From Pseudomonas sp. B21-056 (GTDB lineage: Bacteria > Pseudomonadota > Gammaproteobacteria > Pseudomonadales > Pseudomonadaceae): DNA of 64,000 nt. The position numbers and the translations under genes are program-made. The stretch's first letter is position 1; each line of letters starts with the position of its first letter. The notes beneath the pieces are model-generated. The model was not told the DNA's origin, ran no database searches, and worked only from the letters and a program-made list of their open reading frames with translations. This document shows, piece by piece, positions 28,302 through 36,392 of the stretch. The stretch is from positions 2,356,001 to 2,420,000 of the forward strand of contig NZ_CP087203.1 in the NCBI RefSeq assembly GCF_026016325.1. The letters are read 5' to 3'.

Positions 28302-29690
28302 ATGGACTATTCACGACGCCAATGGCTGCAGCGGGCCGGTGTGGTTGCCGCGTTCACGGCGCTCAGCAGCCAGGGCGCGCTGGCCGACCTGATGCGGGCG
28401 CCGCGATTGATTCCGTGGCGCAACTGGTCCGGTGCCCAGAGTTGCCTGCCGGCGGCGCGGCTGGCGCCCAAGGACCTCGATGAACTGGTGCACGTGGTGA
28501 CCCGCGCCGAAGGGCGGATCCGCCCGGTGGGTTCCGGTCACTCCTTCAGTGCCCTGGTGCCCACCGACGGCACCTTGCTGTCCCTGAGCTTTTTCAGCGG
28601 CCTGCTGGAGCATGATGCGGCCAGCCTGCAAGCCGAGTTCGGCGGCGGCACGCCAATGTCGCGTATGGGCCCGGCGCTCCAGGCCATCGGCCAGGCGTTG
28701 CCGAACATGGCCGACGTCGATTACCAGACCCTGGCCGGTGCCATCGCCACCTCGACCCACGGCACCGGCAAGGCCTTCGGCTCGTATGCGTCCCAGGTGG
28801 TCGGCCTGCAACTGGTGACGGCCAGCGGCGAGGTGCTCGATTGCGATGCCAACCGTCATCCCGAGGTGTTCAAGGCGGGGCGGGTGTCGCTCGGAGCGCT
28901 GGGGTTGGTGACCCGTGTGCGCTTGCAGAACCGCGCCGCCTATCGGTTGCGCGAACGCCAATGGGTGGCGAAAACCGAAGAGCTGCTGGAGGACGTGGAG
29001 GCCAACACCCGCGACAACCAGCACTGGGAAATGCAGGTGGTCACCCATTCCGACTATGCGTTGTCGATCACCCTGAACGAAACCACTGACCCGGCCACAC
29101 CACCCATCAGCCCCGAGGAGGAGGGCGGCAACGAATTCGTCACTCTGATCGAGAAACTCGACAAGTACGGCAGCGACTTTCCGGCGATCCGTCGATCCTT
29201 GCTTAACAGCCTGCGACTGGTGGCCGACTTCGACGACCGGGTCGGTGATTCCCATGAGATCTACGCCAACGCTCGCACCGTGCGCTTCAACGAAATGGAG
29301 TATTCAGTGCCTGCCGAACAGGGGCCGGCGTGCCTGCGGGAGATCCTCGCGCTGATCCGCGACAAAGACCTGCGGACCTGGTTTCCCATCGAATACCGCT
29401 ACGTGAAGGCCGACGACATTCCCTTGAGCATGTTCGAAGGACGGGACAGTTGTTCGATCTCCGTGCACCAGCATTACCAGATGGACCATCACAATTTCTT
29501 CGCCGCCATCGAGCCGATTTTCTGGAAATACCAGGGCCGTCCGCACTGGGGAAAATTGCACTCGCTGAACGCCAGGACGCTCCAGGCACTGTACCCGCGC
29601 TGGAACGAATTCAGCCAGGTGCGCCAGGCTCTGGACCCCGGCGGAAAGTTTCTCAACGGGCATCTTTCAACGATCCTGGGGGTGAGCTGA
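28302..29690 (+). CDS. Exported FAD-linked sugar-lactone oxidase/dehydrogenase
   Basis: 462-residue VAO-type flavoprotein of the arabinono/gulono-1,4-lactone oxidase family. A twin-arginine-like leader (SRRQWLQRAGVVAAFTAL) points to folded export. The FAD domain has RPVGSGHSFSALVPTDG, with a His in the family position for the flavin link, and TLAGAIATSTHGTG. The ALO domain ends with HWGKLHSL...LDPGGKFLNGHL. Plant and bacterial relatives pass electrons to cytochrome c, and the gene directly follows a lipoprotein cytochrome c. The stop overlaps the next start by one base. The natural substrate is not established. Confidence 0.88.
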   Translation: MDYSRRQWLQRAGVVAAFTALSSQGALADLMRAPRLIPWRNWSGAQSCLPAARLAPKDLDELVHVVTRAEGRIRPVGSGHSFSALVPTDGTLLSLSFFSGLLEHDAASLQAEFGGGTPMSRMGPALQAIGQALPNMADVDYQTLAGAIATSTHGTGKAFGSYASQVVGLQLVTASGEVLDCDANRHPEVFKAGRVSLGALGLVTRVRLQNRAAYRLRERQWVAKTEELLEDVEANTRDNQHWEMQVVTHSDYALSITLNETTDPATPPISPEEEGGNEFVTLIEKLDKYGSDFPAIRRSLLNSLRLVADFDDRVGDSHEIYANARTVRFNEMEYSVPAEQGPACLREILALIRDKDLRTWFPIEYRYVKADDIPLSMFEGRDSCSISVHQHYQMDHHNFFAAIEPIFWKYQGRPHWGKLHSLNARTLQALYPRWNEFSQVRQALDPGGKFLNGHLSTILGVS

Positions 29691-30973
29691 TGGCTTTCAA
29701 TCGTCGTGGTTTGCTGAAGGGAACGTTGGGCGCCGGGGTGTTGCTGGCCGGTGCCGCGGCCTGGCTGCGGCCGGATGACCGGGGCGGACCGTACAGTGAT
29801 TATTTCCGTCAGTTGAACCGCGAGCTCAAGGCCCACGGCCCCATGCGTCCGGTGATGCTGATCGACCTGGATCGCCTCGATCACAACATCGAGGTGGTGA
29901 AGGCTTCGGTCCGGCGTGCGGGCAAGCAGTTGCGGCTGGTGGAGAAGTCCCTGCCTTCGCCTCAATTGCTGAAGTACATCGGCGAGCGGGCCGAGACCCG
30001 CCGGTTGATGTCGTTTCATCAGCCCTTTCTCAACCATGATGCAATGCAGTTTCCCGATGCCGACATCCTGCTGGGCAAGCCGCTGCCGGTGCGTTCCGCC
30101 GAGCTGTTCTATCAGCTTCACAAAGGCCCGTTCGACCCTGCGCGTCAGTTGCAGTGGCTGCTGGACACGCCCGAGCGCGTTCAGCAATACCAGGCCCTGG
30201 CCCAGGGGCTGGGCACGCGCATGCGGGTCAACATTGAACTGGATGTCGGCCTGCATCGGGGCGGGGTGGCCGATGACGCGACCCTGGAGGCGATGCTCAA
30301 ACTGATTCGAGCCCATCCGGCGCAGTTGGAGTTCGCCGGGTTCATGGGCTACGACCCGTTCGTGGGCATGGGCGTGCCGGAGGTGGTGGCAAGCCCTGAA
30401 ACACTGCTGGCGCGGGTCATGGCGACCTACACCGCACGGGTGGATTTCGTCCGGCTGCGCTATCCCGACCTGTGGCATCCGGGCCTGACCCTCAACACCG
30501 CCGGCAGCCCCAGCTATCGCCTGCATGAACAGGAACGCCTGAGTACCGAGGTGTCGGTGGGCACGGCCATGCTCAAGCCCAGCCATTACGACCTGCCGTC
30601 CTTGAGCGAGCACGTGCCGGCGGCCTACATCGCTACCCCGGTGCTCAAGCGCACCGGCGCGGTGAACATTCCGGCGCTGGACGACATGTCACGGATTTTT
30701 TCCTGGTGGGATGTGAACCAGCGGGCGACGTTCTTTCTCTACGGCGGCAACTGGATGGCCGACTTCGAATCCCCGCCGGGCTTGAAGAGCAACAGTCTCT
30801 ATGGCCGCAGTTCCAACCAGGAAATGGCCAACGGCTCAGAGGCGGTGGGGCTGGCGGTGGAGGACCAGGTGTTCCTCAGGCCGACCCAGACCGAATCGGT
30901 GCTGTTGCAGTTCGGTGACCTGCTGGCGGTGCGTGGGGGGAGGATTGTCGAGAGGTGGCCGGTCTATGGCTGA
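29690..30973 (+). CDS. Exported PLP-dependent fold-III enzyme, alanine racemase / D-threonine aldolase-like
   Basis: 427 residues. The leader NRRGLLKGTLGAGVLLAGAAA resembles a Tat or Sec signal. A barrel of the alanine-racemase N-terminal/DSD1 type begins MLIDLDRLDHNIEVVKASVR, with a candidate PLP lysine in LRLVEKSLPSP. The C-terminal D-serine-dehydratase-like region contains AYIATPVLKR and GSEAVGLAVEDQVFLRPTQ. Cytoplasmic members act on D-amino or beta-hydroxy amino acids; a periplasmic form tied to a cytochrome/flavoprotein operon is unusual. The start overlaps the flavoprotein stop (TGATG), so the two are translationally coupled. The reaction is unknown. Confidence 0.8.
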   Translation: MAFNRRGLLKGTLGAGVLLAGAAAWLRPDDRGGPYSDYFRQLNRELKAHGPMRPVMLIDLDRLDHNIEVVKASVRRAGKQLRLVEKSLPSPQLLKYIGERAETRRLMSFHQPFLNHDAMQFPDADILLGKPLPVRSAELFYQLHKGPFDPARQLQWLLDTPERVQQYQALAQGLGTRMRVNIELDVGLHRGGVADDATLEAMLKLIRAHPAQLEFAGFMGYDPFVGMGVPEVVASPETLLARVMATYTARVDFVRLRYPDLWHPGLTLNTAGSPSYRLHEQERLSTEVSVGTAMLKPSHYDLPSLSEHVPAAYIATPVLKRTGAVNIPALDDMSRIFSWWDVNQRATFFLYGGNWMADFESPPGLKSNSLYGRSSNQEMANGSEAVGLAVEDQVFLRPTQTESVLLQFGDLLAVRGGRIVERWPVYG

Positions 30974-30987
30974 TCCGGTGTGGTAGT

Positions 30988-31096
30988 GATCGTTCCCGCG
31001 CTCCGCGTGGGAATGCCTCAACGGACGCTCCGCGTTCGGCTCTTTGGGACGCGGAGCGTCCCTGGCTGCATTCCCACGCAGAGCGTGGGAACGATC
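30988..31096. repeat. Palindromic repeat family D
   Basis: GATCGTTCCCGCGCTCCGCG..GGGAATGCC at the left is mirrored by GCATTCCCACGCAGAGCGTG..GGAACGATC at the right. An inner palindrome around GGACGCTCCGCG/GACGCGGAGCGTCC lies between. It is an intact example of the element interrupted by the insertion sequences at 49.6 and 55.4 kb. Confidence 0.9.
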
Positions 31097-31107
31097 AGAA
31101 GAGGGGC

Positions 31108-32052
31108 TTATAGCTCAAACGGAATACTCAACTTCGCCCAGAGCATCTCGCCTTCGGGGCGGTTCTCCACGTCGAACTCCTTGGCCCAGCGGATCTCGGC
31201 GCTGGCGTACTTGAGGAAGGTCAGGTGCAGTGCCGGGCCGATGGCGAAGACCTGGCCGCGTACGCCGTCGTCCACGTCCTGCCCGGCGAATTGCACGGTG
31301 CGACCGAACTGTTTGTCGTCGGTGGTCTGCTTGAGGTAGTAGCCGTTGAGCCCCACCCTCAGGTTGTCGGTCAGCCGGTAACTGGCGGAATAATCGAAGT
31401 GGAAAATCTGCCCCGAGCGGTAGTCGGTGTCCTTGTTCCTCTCATTGAAGCTGTAGGTGGTTTTCATCGACACCTCGGTGTCTTCCGTGGGCAGCCAGGT
31501 GAAGGAAAACAGCGGTTTGTAGGTGTAGAAATTATTGCTGGTGTTGGCCAGTCGGTCGGGACTGTATTCGCCGGTAGGCACGGTGATTTCCACGGCGGCG
31601 GCCAGGGTCAGGTTCTTGCCCATGTCCCAGAGCACGATCGGTGAGATGGTGGTATCGCCCATGCCTTCGCGGGTATCGCTCATGCCGAACAACGCGACTT
31701 CCTGCTTGAGCCAGGGCTGGGCGACGTAGATTCCCAGTCGCCCGCCGGCAACCCGCAGTGGGCTCAGGTAGTCGATGCGCGGGATCACCGCCGTGGACTC
31801 GATTTCGACCCCCGGCACTTTCCCGCCCAGCGAGCTGATGTTGAATTTACGGGCCTTGTAATGGTTGTAGTAGAGGTTGAACGCGACCATGTTGTCCGGA
31901 AGGCTGTCGACCTCCAGCGGCAGCACGAAAAAGCCGTCGGTGCCAGGACCGATGTTGTCGACTCCGTTTTCGGTGGCCAGGACGGGCAGCGCGCCGCTGC
32001 AGGCCAGGCCGAGGGTCATTTGCAAGGCGAACGTCGTGCGGATCGGGTTCAT
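31108..32052 (-). CDS. Outer-membrane protein, MetA-pathway/SphA-like
   Basis: 314 residues with an N-terminal signal peptide (ALQMTLGLACSGALPVLATE) and alternating beta-strand pattern ending in SIPFEL. It fits the 'MetA-pathway of phenol degradation' / SphA family of outer-membrane barrels that admit aromatic or lipid-like compounds. Typical segments are NLYYNHYKARKFN, PTGEYSPDRLANTSNNFYTY and RVGLNGYYLKQTTDD. It is divergent from an AraC-family gene, the usual arrangement for such inducible channels. The transported compound is not known. Confidence 0.85.
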   Translation of the reverse strand: MNPIRTTFALQMTLGLACSGALPVLATENGVDNIGPGTDGFFVLPLEVDSLPDNMVAFNLYYNHYKARKFNISSLGGKVPGVEIESTAVIPRIDYLSPLRVAGGRLGIYVAQPWLKQEVALFGMSDTREGMGDTTISPIVLWDMGKNLTLAAAVEITVPTGEYSPDRLANTSNNFYTYKPLFSFTWLPTEDTEVSMKTTYSFNERNKDTDYRSGQIFHFDYSASYRLTDNLRVGLNGYYLKQTTDDKQFGRTVQFAGQDVDDGVRGQVFAIGPALHLTFLKYASAEIRWAKEFDVENRPEGEMLWAKLSIPFEL

Positions 32053-32257
32053 GTGAGGCGCTCATTATTATTGTTGGAGGTACACCGAAGGTCCGAGCCA
32101 TACAAATAAGCCGTTCGCGGCCGGCAGGGCAGGGTATTGGCGGCCACACAGGGGACTTGGGCGGCCAGATTTTTGCGTCCCTCTTCCATGGGGACATGCT
32201 AACGTTTATGAAACAACCGGTTACAAAAACGCCTCCCAACGTGCCCCGGACCCCGCC

Positions 32258-33301
32258 ATGCAGATGAAAGTCATCGACCCCACCTATGAGCTGGCGCTGG
32301 TTTCGCCATTCCTGCTGCAAACCCTGGCCGAAGTCGTGGCGGACAAAGGGTTCAATGCCGCCAGCCTGTGTCGCGGCCTGGGGTTCGGCCTCGACGACCT
32401 GCAGGATCCCGCCCAGCGCATATCCCATCGACAGGCCGTGGTCATGATTCAACGGGCACTCAAGCTGCTGCCGGACCAGGGGCTGGGATTGTGGGTCGGC
32501 GACCGCAACGTGCTCGGCACCCTGGGGCTGCTGGGGCATGTGTTGTCGCTGTGCGAAACCCTACGCGATGCCTTTGCCCTGGGGATTCGCTATCAACACA
32601 CCACCGGCGGCATCGCCGTGACCAGTGTCGAAGAAGCCGCGGACCGGATCATGGTCGACGCAACCTGCCGCTTGCCCTTCGCCGAGGTCCAGGTGTTTGC
32701 GGTCGAAGAATTCTTCGCCAGCCTGATGGTCTACGGCCGGGCGCTGGCGGGCGCGGATTTCAGGCCACAGGCCGTGGAGTTCATGCACGCGGCGCCCTCC
32801 TACGCCTCGGAGTACCAACGGATCCTGGGGCCGGATGTGCGCTTCGGTTGCCGCTACAATCGCATGCTGATCGACGTCCGCTGGCTGGACGTGCGCCTGC
32901 CCAATCATCACCCGCTGGCTTTGCGTCAGGCCTTGGCCTTGCTGGACCAGGAAGCGGCCGAGGTCCACCAGAAGATCGACCTGATCCAGGCGGTGGAGCG
33001 GGCGATTGCCCGGGACCTGACCCGGGGCAGCCACATCGAGAAAATCGCCGGCGACCTCAACATGAGCAGCCGCACCCTGCGACGACGCCTGACCGAGCAC
33101 AACCTGACGTTCGAAACCTTGCTCGAACAAGTGCGCCGCGGCCGGACGCTGAGCTTGCTGGCCAATCCCGAGCTGTCCATCGAGCGCATCACCGAAGAGG
33201 TCGGCTACAGCGACGTGCGCAGTTTCCGCCGGGCCTTCCGGCGTTGGACCGGAATGAGCCCCAGTGCTTTTCGCAACGAGGGTGCCGAAGCTCGGCTCTA
33301 A
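32258..33301 (+). CDS. AraC-family regulator
   Basis: 347-residue OruR/ArgR-like AraC regulator. The N-terminal Arabinose_bd ligand region covers residues ~20-200 (HRQAVVMIQRALKLLPDQGLG). The C-terminal double helix-turn-helix covers ~245-345 (KIAGDLNMSSRTLRRRLTEH, then ITEEVGYSDVRSFRRAFRRW). It is divergent from the outer-membrane protein gene across a 205-bp gap and so is its probable activator. Related regulators respond to amino-acid or lipid-type ligands such as sphingosine; no ligand can be assigned here. Confidence 0.9.
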   Translation: MQMKVIDPTYELALVSPFLLQTLAEVVADKGFNAASLCRGLGFGLDDLQDPAQRISHRQAVVMIQRALKLLPDQGLGLWVGDRNVLGTLGLLGHVLSLCETLRDAFALGIRYQHTTGGIAVTSVEEAADRIMVDATCRLPFAEVQVFAVEEFFASLMVYGRALAGADFRPQAVEFMHAAPSYASEYQRILGPDVRFGCRYNRMLIDVRWLDVRLPNHHPLALRQALALLDQEAAEVHQKIDLIQAVERAIARDLTRGSHIEKIAGDLNMSSRTLRRRLTEHNLTFETLLEQVRRGRTLSLLANPELSIERITEEVGYSDVRSFRRAFRRWTGMSPSAFRNEGAEARL

Positions 33302-33358
33302 TCTAAGGTTATGTCCAAACGGTATTTCTCAAGCCTCGGACGGTTTCCCTAAGATCAC

Positions 33359-33376
33359 GTCATAACTCGTTATGAC
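33359..33376. promoter_or_regulatory. Perfect palindromic operator of the GntR-led operon
   Basis: GTCATAAC, TC, GTTATGAC is a perfect 8-bp inverted repeat ending 14 bases before the GntR start. A similar half-site, GTTATGTC, lies at 33308-33315. The size and place fit an autoregulatory site for the HutC-type GntR that follows. Confidence 0.75.
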
Positions 33377-33390
33377 AAGTGATCCAGCCC

Positions 33391-34143
33391 ATGCCCGATA
33401 ACGTACTTGCCCTCAGCAGCGTTCCGCTGCACACCCAACTGCGCGACGTGTTGCGCGCCCGCATCCTCGACGGTGAATACCCCCAAGGCAGCCAGATGCC
33501 CTCGGAAAGCGAGCTCGGCGCACTGTTCAGCGTCAGCCGCATCACCGTGCGCCAGGCCCTGGGGGATCTGCAGAAGGAAGGGCTGATTTTCAAGATCCAC
33601 GGCAAAGGCACCTTCGTCGCCAAGCCCAAGACGTTCCAGAACGTCAGCACCCTCCAGGGCCTGGCCGAGTCCATGACCGGGCGCGGCTTCGAGGTGATCA
33701 ACCGCCTGCGCAGTTTCAAGTTCATCCCGGCAGACAAACAAGTGGCCGAGCGCCTGGGACTGGTCGAAGGGGAGACGGTAACGCAGATCAAGCGGGTGCG
33801 ACTGATCAACCGCGAGCCGGTGTCGCTGGAAATCACCTACCTGCCCAAGGCCCTCGGCGAGCGACTGGAAAAAGCCGACCTGGTGACCCGTGACATTTTC
33901 CTCATCCTGGAAAACGACTGCGCCCTGACCCTGGGGCACGCCGACCTCGCCATCGATGCGGTGCTGGCTGACAGCGACCTGACCCAGGCCCTGGAAGTCG
34001 AGCCGGGCTCGCCCATCATGCGCATCGAGCGCCTGACCCACGACGCCGAGGGCCGGCCGTTGGACTTCGAACACCTCTACTACCGCGGCGATGCTTTCCA
34101 GTACCGCCTGCGGATCGACCGGCAAAAAGGGACGCAAGCATGA
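33391..34143 (+). CDS. HutC-type (UTRA) GntR regulator
   Basis: 250 residues. The winged helix is at ~15-75 (HTQLRDVLRARILDGEYPQG, then ISVSRITVRQALGDLQKEG-like helix and HGKGTFVAKP). A UTRA ligand domain follows, ending FEHLYYRGDAFQYRLRIDR. It is the first gene of the AprA-like / ABC transporter locus and its stop overlaps the flavoprotein start by four bases (ATGA), so it is co-translated with its target. A GTG at 33379 is in frame but would place the start against the operator; ATG 33391 is preferred, although its ribosome binding site is weak. Confidence 0.88.
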   Translation: MPDNVLALSSVPLHTQLRDVLRARILDGEYPQGSQMPSESELGALFSVSRITVRQALGDLQKEGLIFKIHGKGTFVAKPKTFQNVSTLQGLAESMTGRGFEVINRLRSFKFIPADKQVAERLGLVEGETVTQIKRVRLINREPVSLEITYLPKALGERLEKADLVTRDIFLILENDCALTLGHADLAIDAVLADSDLTQALEVEPGSPIMRIERLTHDAEGRPLDFEHLYYRGDAFQYRLRIDRQKGTQA

Positions 34144-35885
34144 CCCACAGCGCTGTGACTGGAAGCACCCTGGAACAGGAATACGACATCGTCGTCATCG
34201 GCGGTGGCACCGCCGGCCCCATGGCGGCGATCAAGGCCAAGGAGCGCAACCGTGATTTGCGCGTGCTGTTGGTGGACAAGGCCAACGTCAAGCGCAGTGG
34301 CGCCATCAGCATGGGCATGGACGGCCTGAACAACGCGATCATTCCCGGCCACTCCACACCCGAGCAGTACACCAAGGAAATCACCATCGCCAACGACGGC
34401 ATCGTCAATCAGGCGGCGGTGTACGCCTATGCGACCCACAGCTTCGAAACGATAGAGCAACTGGACCGCTGGGGGGTGAAGTTCGAGAAGGATGAAACCG
34501 GCGACTACGCGGTGAAAAAGGTCCACCACATGGGCGCCTATGTGCTGCCGATGCCGGAAGGGCACGACATCAAGAAAGTCCTGTATCGCCAATTGAAACG
34601 GGCGCGGGTGAGCATCACCAACCGGCTGGTCTGCACCCGCTTGCTGACGGATGCCGAGGGCGCGGTGAACGGTGTGATGGGCTTCGATTGCCGCAGCGCC
34701 GACTTCCATGTGATCAAGGCCAAGGCCGTCATCCTGTGCTGCGGCGCAGCGGGGCGCCTGGGCTTGCCGGCCTCCGGCTACCTGATGGGTACTTATGAGA
34801 ACCCCACCAATGCCGGGGACGGCTATGCGATGGCCTATCACGCCGGTGCCGAGCTGGCGAACCTGGAGTGCTTCCAGATCAACCCGTTGATCAAGGATTA
34901 CAACGGCCCGGCCTGCGCCTACGTCACCGGTCCCCTGGGTGGCTACACCGCCAACAACAAGGGCGAACGCTTCATCGAGTGCGACTACTGGAGCGGGCAG
35001 ATGATGTGGGAGTTCCACCAGGAGCTTGAAGGCGGCAATGGCCCGGTGTTCCTCAAACTCGATCACCTGGCCGAGGAAACCATCCAGAACATCGAGGAAA
35101 TTCTGCACAGCAACGAGCGGCCCAGCCGTGGCCAGTTCCACGCCAACCGTGGCACCGACTACCGCACGCATATGGTGGAAATGCACATTTCCGAGATCGG
35201 TTTTTGCAGCGGCCATTCGGCGTCGGGCGTGTGGGTGAACGAGCGCGCCGAGACCTCGGTCAAGGGTCTGTACTCGGCCGGCGACATGGCGGCGGTGCCG
35301 CACAACTACATGCTCGGTGCGTTTACCTACGGTTGGTTTGCCGGCAACAACGCGGCAGACTTCGTCGCCGGCAAGGACTTCTCGGCGCTGGATGCCGGGC
35401 AGATCGAACGGGAAAAGGCCCGCGTCTACGCACCGCTGATGCGCGAGCATGGCCTGCCGCCGGCCCAGGTGGAATACAAGCTGCGGCGCTTTGTGAACGA
35501 TTACCTGCAACCGCCGAAGGTCACCAAAAAGATGCAGATCGGCCTGCAACGCTTCAGCGACATCCAGCGCGACCTGGACCAGATCAAGGCCCACAACGCT
35601 CACGAGTTGATGCGTGCCATGGAGGTCAGCGTGATCCGCGATTGCGCCGAAATGGCCGCCCGGGCCTCGCTGTTTCGCGCTGAAAGCCGTTGGGGGCTGT
35701 ACCACTATCGGGTCGATCACCCGCAACGCAACGACAGCGAGTGGTTCTGCCACAGCCATTTGAAGAAAGGCGACGACGGCGTGATGACCTCATTCAAGAA
35801 ACCCGTCGAGCCGTACATCATCGCCCTCGATGCCGAAGAGCTGCAGGCCTACGACCGGCTGCGGGTCGACGCCAGCGCGGCGTGA
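34140..35885 (+). CDS. AprA-like FAD flavoprotein (fumarate reductase / APS reductase alpha family)
   Basis: 581 residues. The N-terminal Rossmann FAD motif is IVVIGGGTAGPMAAIKAKE. A fumarate-reductase-type capping region and a C-terminal helical domain (ELMRAMEVSVIRDCAEMAAR) follow. The segment GFCSGHSASGVWVNERAE resembles the GSHSGxxGIWV stretch of dissimilatory APS reductase alpha, which carries an active-site His, and is unlike SdhA/FrdA. The partner ferredoxin gene is 24 bases downstream, reproducing the AprBA pair. No APS-pathway genes (sat, dsr) are nearby, so the substrate is likely something other than sulfate. The reaction is unknown. Confidence 0.82.
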   Translation: MTHSAVTGSTLEQEYDIVVIGGGTAGPMAAIKAKERNRDLRVLLVDKANVKRSGAISMGMDGLNNAIIPGHSTPEQYTKEITIANDGIVNQAAVYAYATHSFETIEQLDRWGVKFEKDETGDYAVKKVHHMGAYVLPMPEGHDIKKVLYRQLKRARVSITNRLVCTRLLTDAEGAVNGVMGFDCRSADFHVIKAKAVILCCGAAGRLGLPASGYLMGTYENPTNAGDGYAMAYHAGAELANLECFQINPLIKDYNGPACAYVTGPLGGYTANNKGERFIECDYWSGQMMWEFHQELEGGNGPVFLKLDHLAEETIQNIEEILHSNERPSRGQFHANRGTDYRTHMVEMHISEIGFCSGHSASGVWVNERAETSVKGLYSAGDMAAVPHNYMLGAFTYGWFAGNNAADFVAGKDFSALDAGQIEREKARVYAPLMREHGLPPAQVEYKLRRFVNDYLQPPKVTKKMQIGLQRFSDIQRDLDQIKAHNAHELMRAMEVSVIRDCAEMAARASLFRAESRWGLYHYRVDHPQRNDSEWFCHSHLKKGDDGVMTSFKKPVEPYIIALDAEELQAYDRLRVDASAA

Positions 35886-35909
35886 ACCGTCCACCCAGAG
35901 AGAACGCCC

Positions 35910-36155
35910 ATGGCCTATCAACCCCAGGAAATCTTTTTCCGTTCCAATGCCCCCGTCACCGTGGACGAGGACAAATGCATCGCTCACAAAGGCTGCACCG
36001 TGTGCGTCGATGTCTGCCCCATGGACCTGCTGGCAATCAACCCGGCGACCCAGAAGGCCTACATGGCGTTCGATGAATGCTGGTACTGCATGCCGTGTGA
36101 AAAGGACTGCCCGACCGGTGCGGTGAAAGTGGAGATTCCTTACCTGCTGCGTTGA
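35910..36155 (+). CDS. AprB-like 2x[4Fe-4S] ferredoxin
   Basis: 81 residues with two cluster motifs: Cys23-x5-Cys29-x2-Cys32-x3-Cys36-Pro and Cys57-x2-Cys60-x2-Cys63-x3-Cys67-Pro. The first, with a five-residue gap, and the second, in FDECWYCMPCEKDCPTG, follow the pattern of APS reductase beta; the C-terminal tail of true AprB is missing. It should deliver electrons to or from the flavoprotein encoded just upstream. The start is ATG 35910 after AGAGAACGCCC. A REP pair separates it from the ABC transporter genes. Confidence 0.88.
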   Translation: MAYQPQEIFFRSNAPVTVDEDKCIAHKGCTVCVDVCPMDLLAINPATQKAYMAFDECWYCMPCEKDCPTGAVKVEIPYLLR

Positions 36156-36162
36156 AACTCGG

Positions 36163-36266
36163 AATAGCTTTCGCGAGCAGGCTCGCTCCCACAAGGGATC
36201 TGTGGTGTACGCCGAATCTGTGAACGCTGAAGAAAAATGTGGGAGCGAGCCTGCTCGCGAAGAGGC
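36163..36266. repeat. Family A REP pair
   Basis: TTCGCGAGCAGGCTCGCTCC and GGGAGCGAGCCTGCTCGCGA inverted about 45 bases apart, between the ferredoxin and binding-protein genes. Confidence 0.88.
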
Positions 36267-36392
36267 CAGCCCAGTCACTACAAAGCCATCCGGCCACCCC
36301 CGGACGCCTGATCCAGAAACACCCCTCGTTTCCCACCGTGCACAGATCACGGCGGAGACGAACCTCCTACAAATGATTCGAGGGGAATCCCC

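Noticed and set aside
34080..35759. 559-codon open frame antisense to the AprA-like gene
   Set aside because: Shadow frame caused by codon-position GC bias; no ribosome binding site and no recognisable domain.
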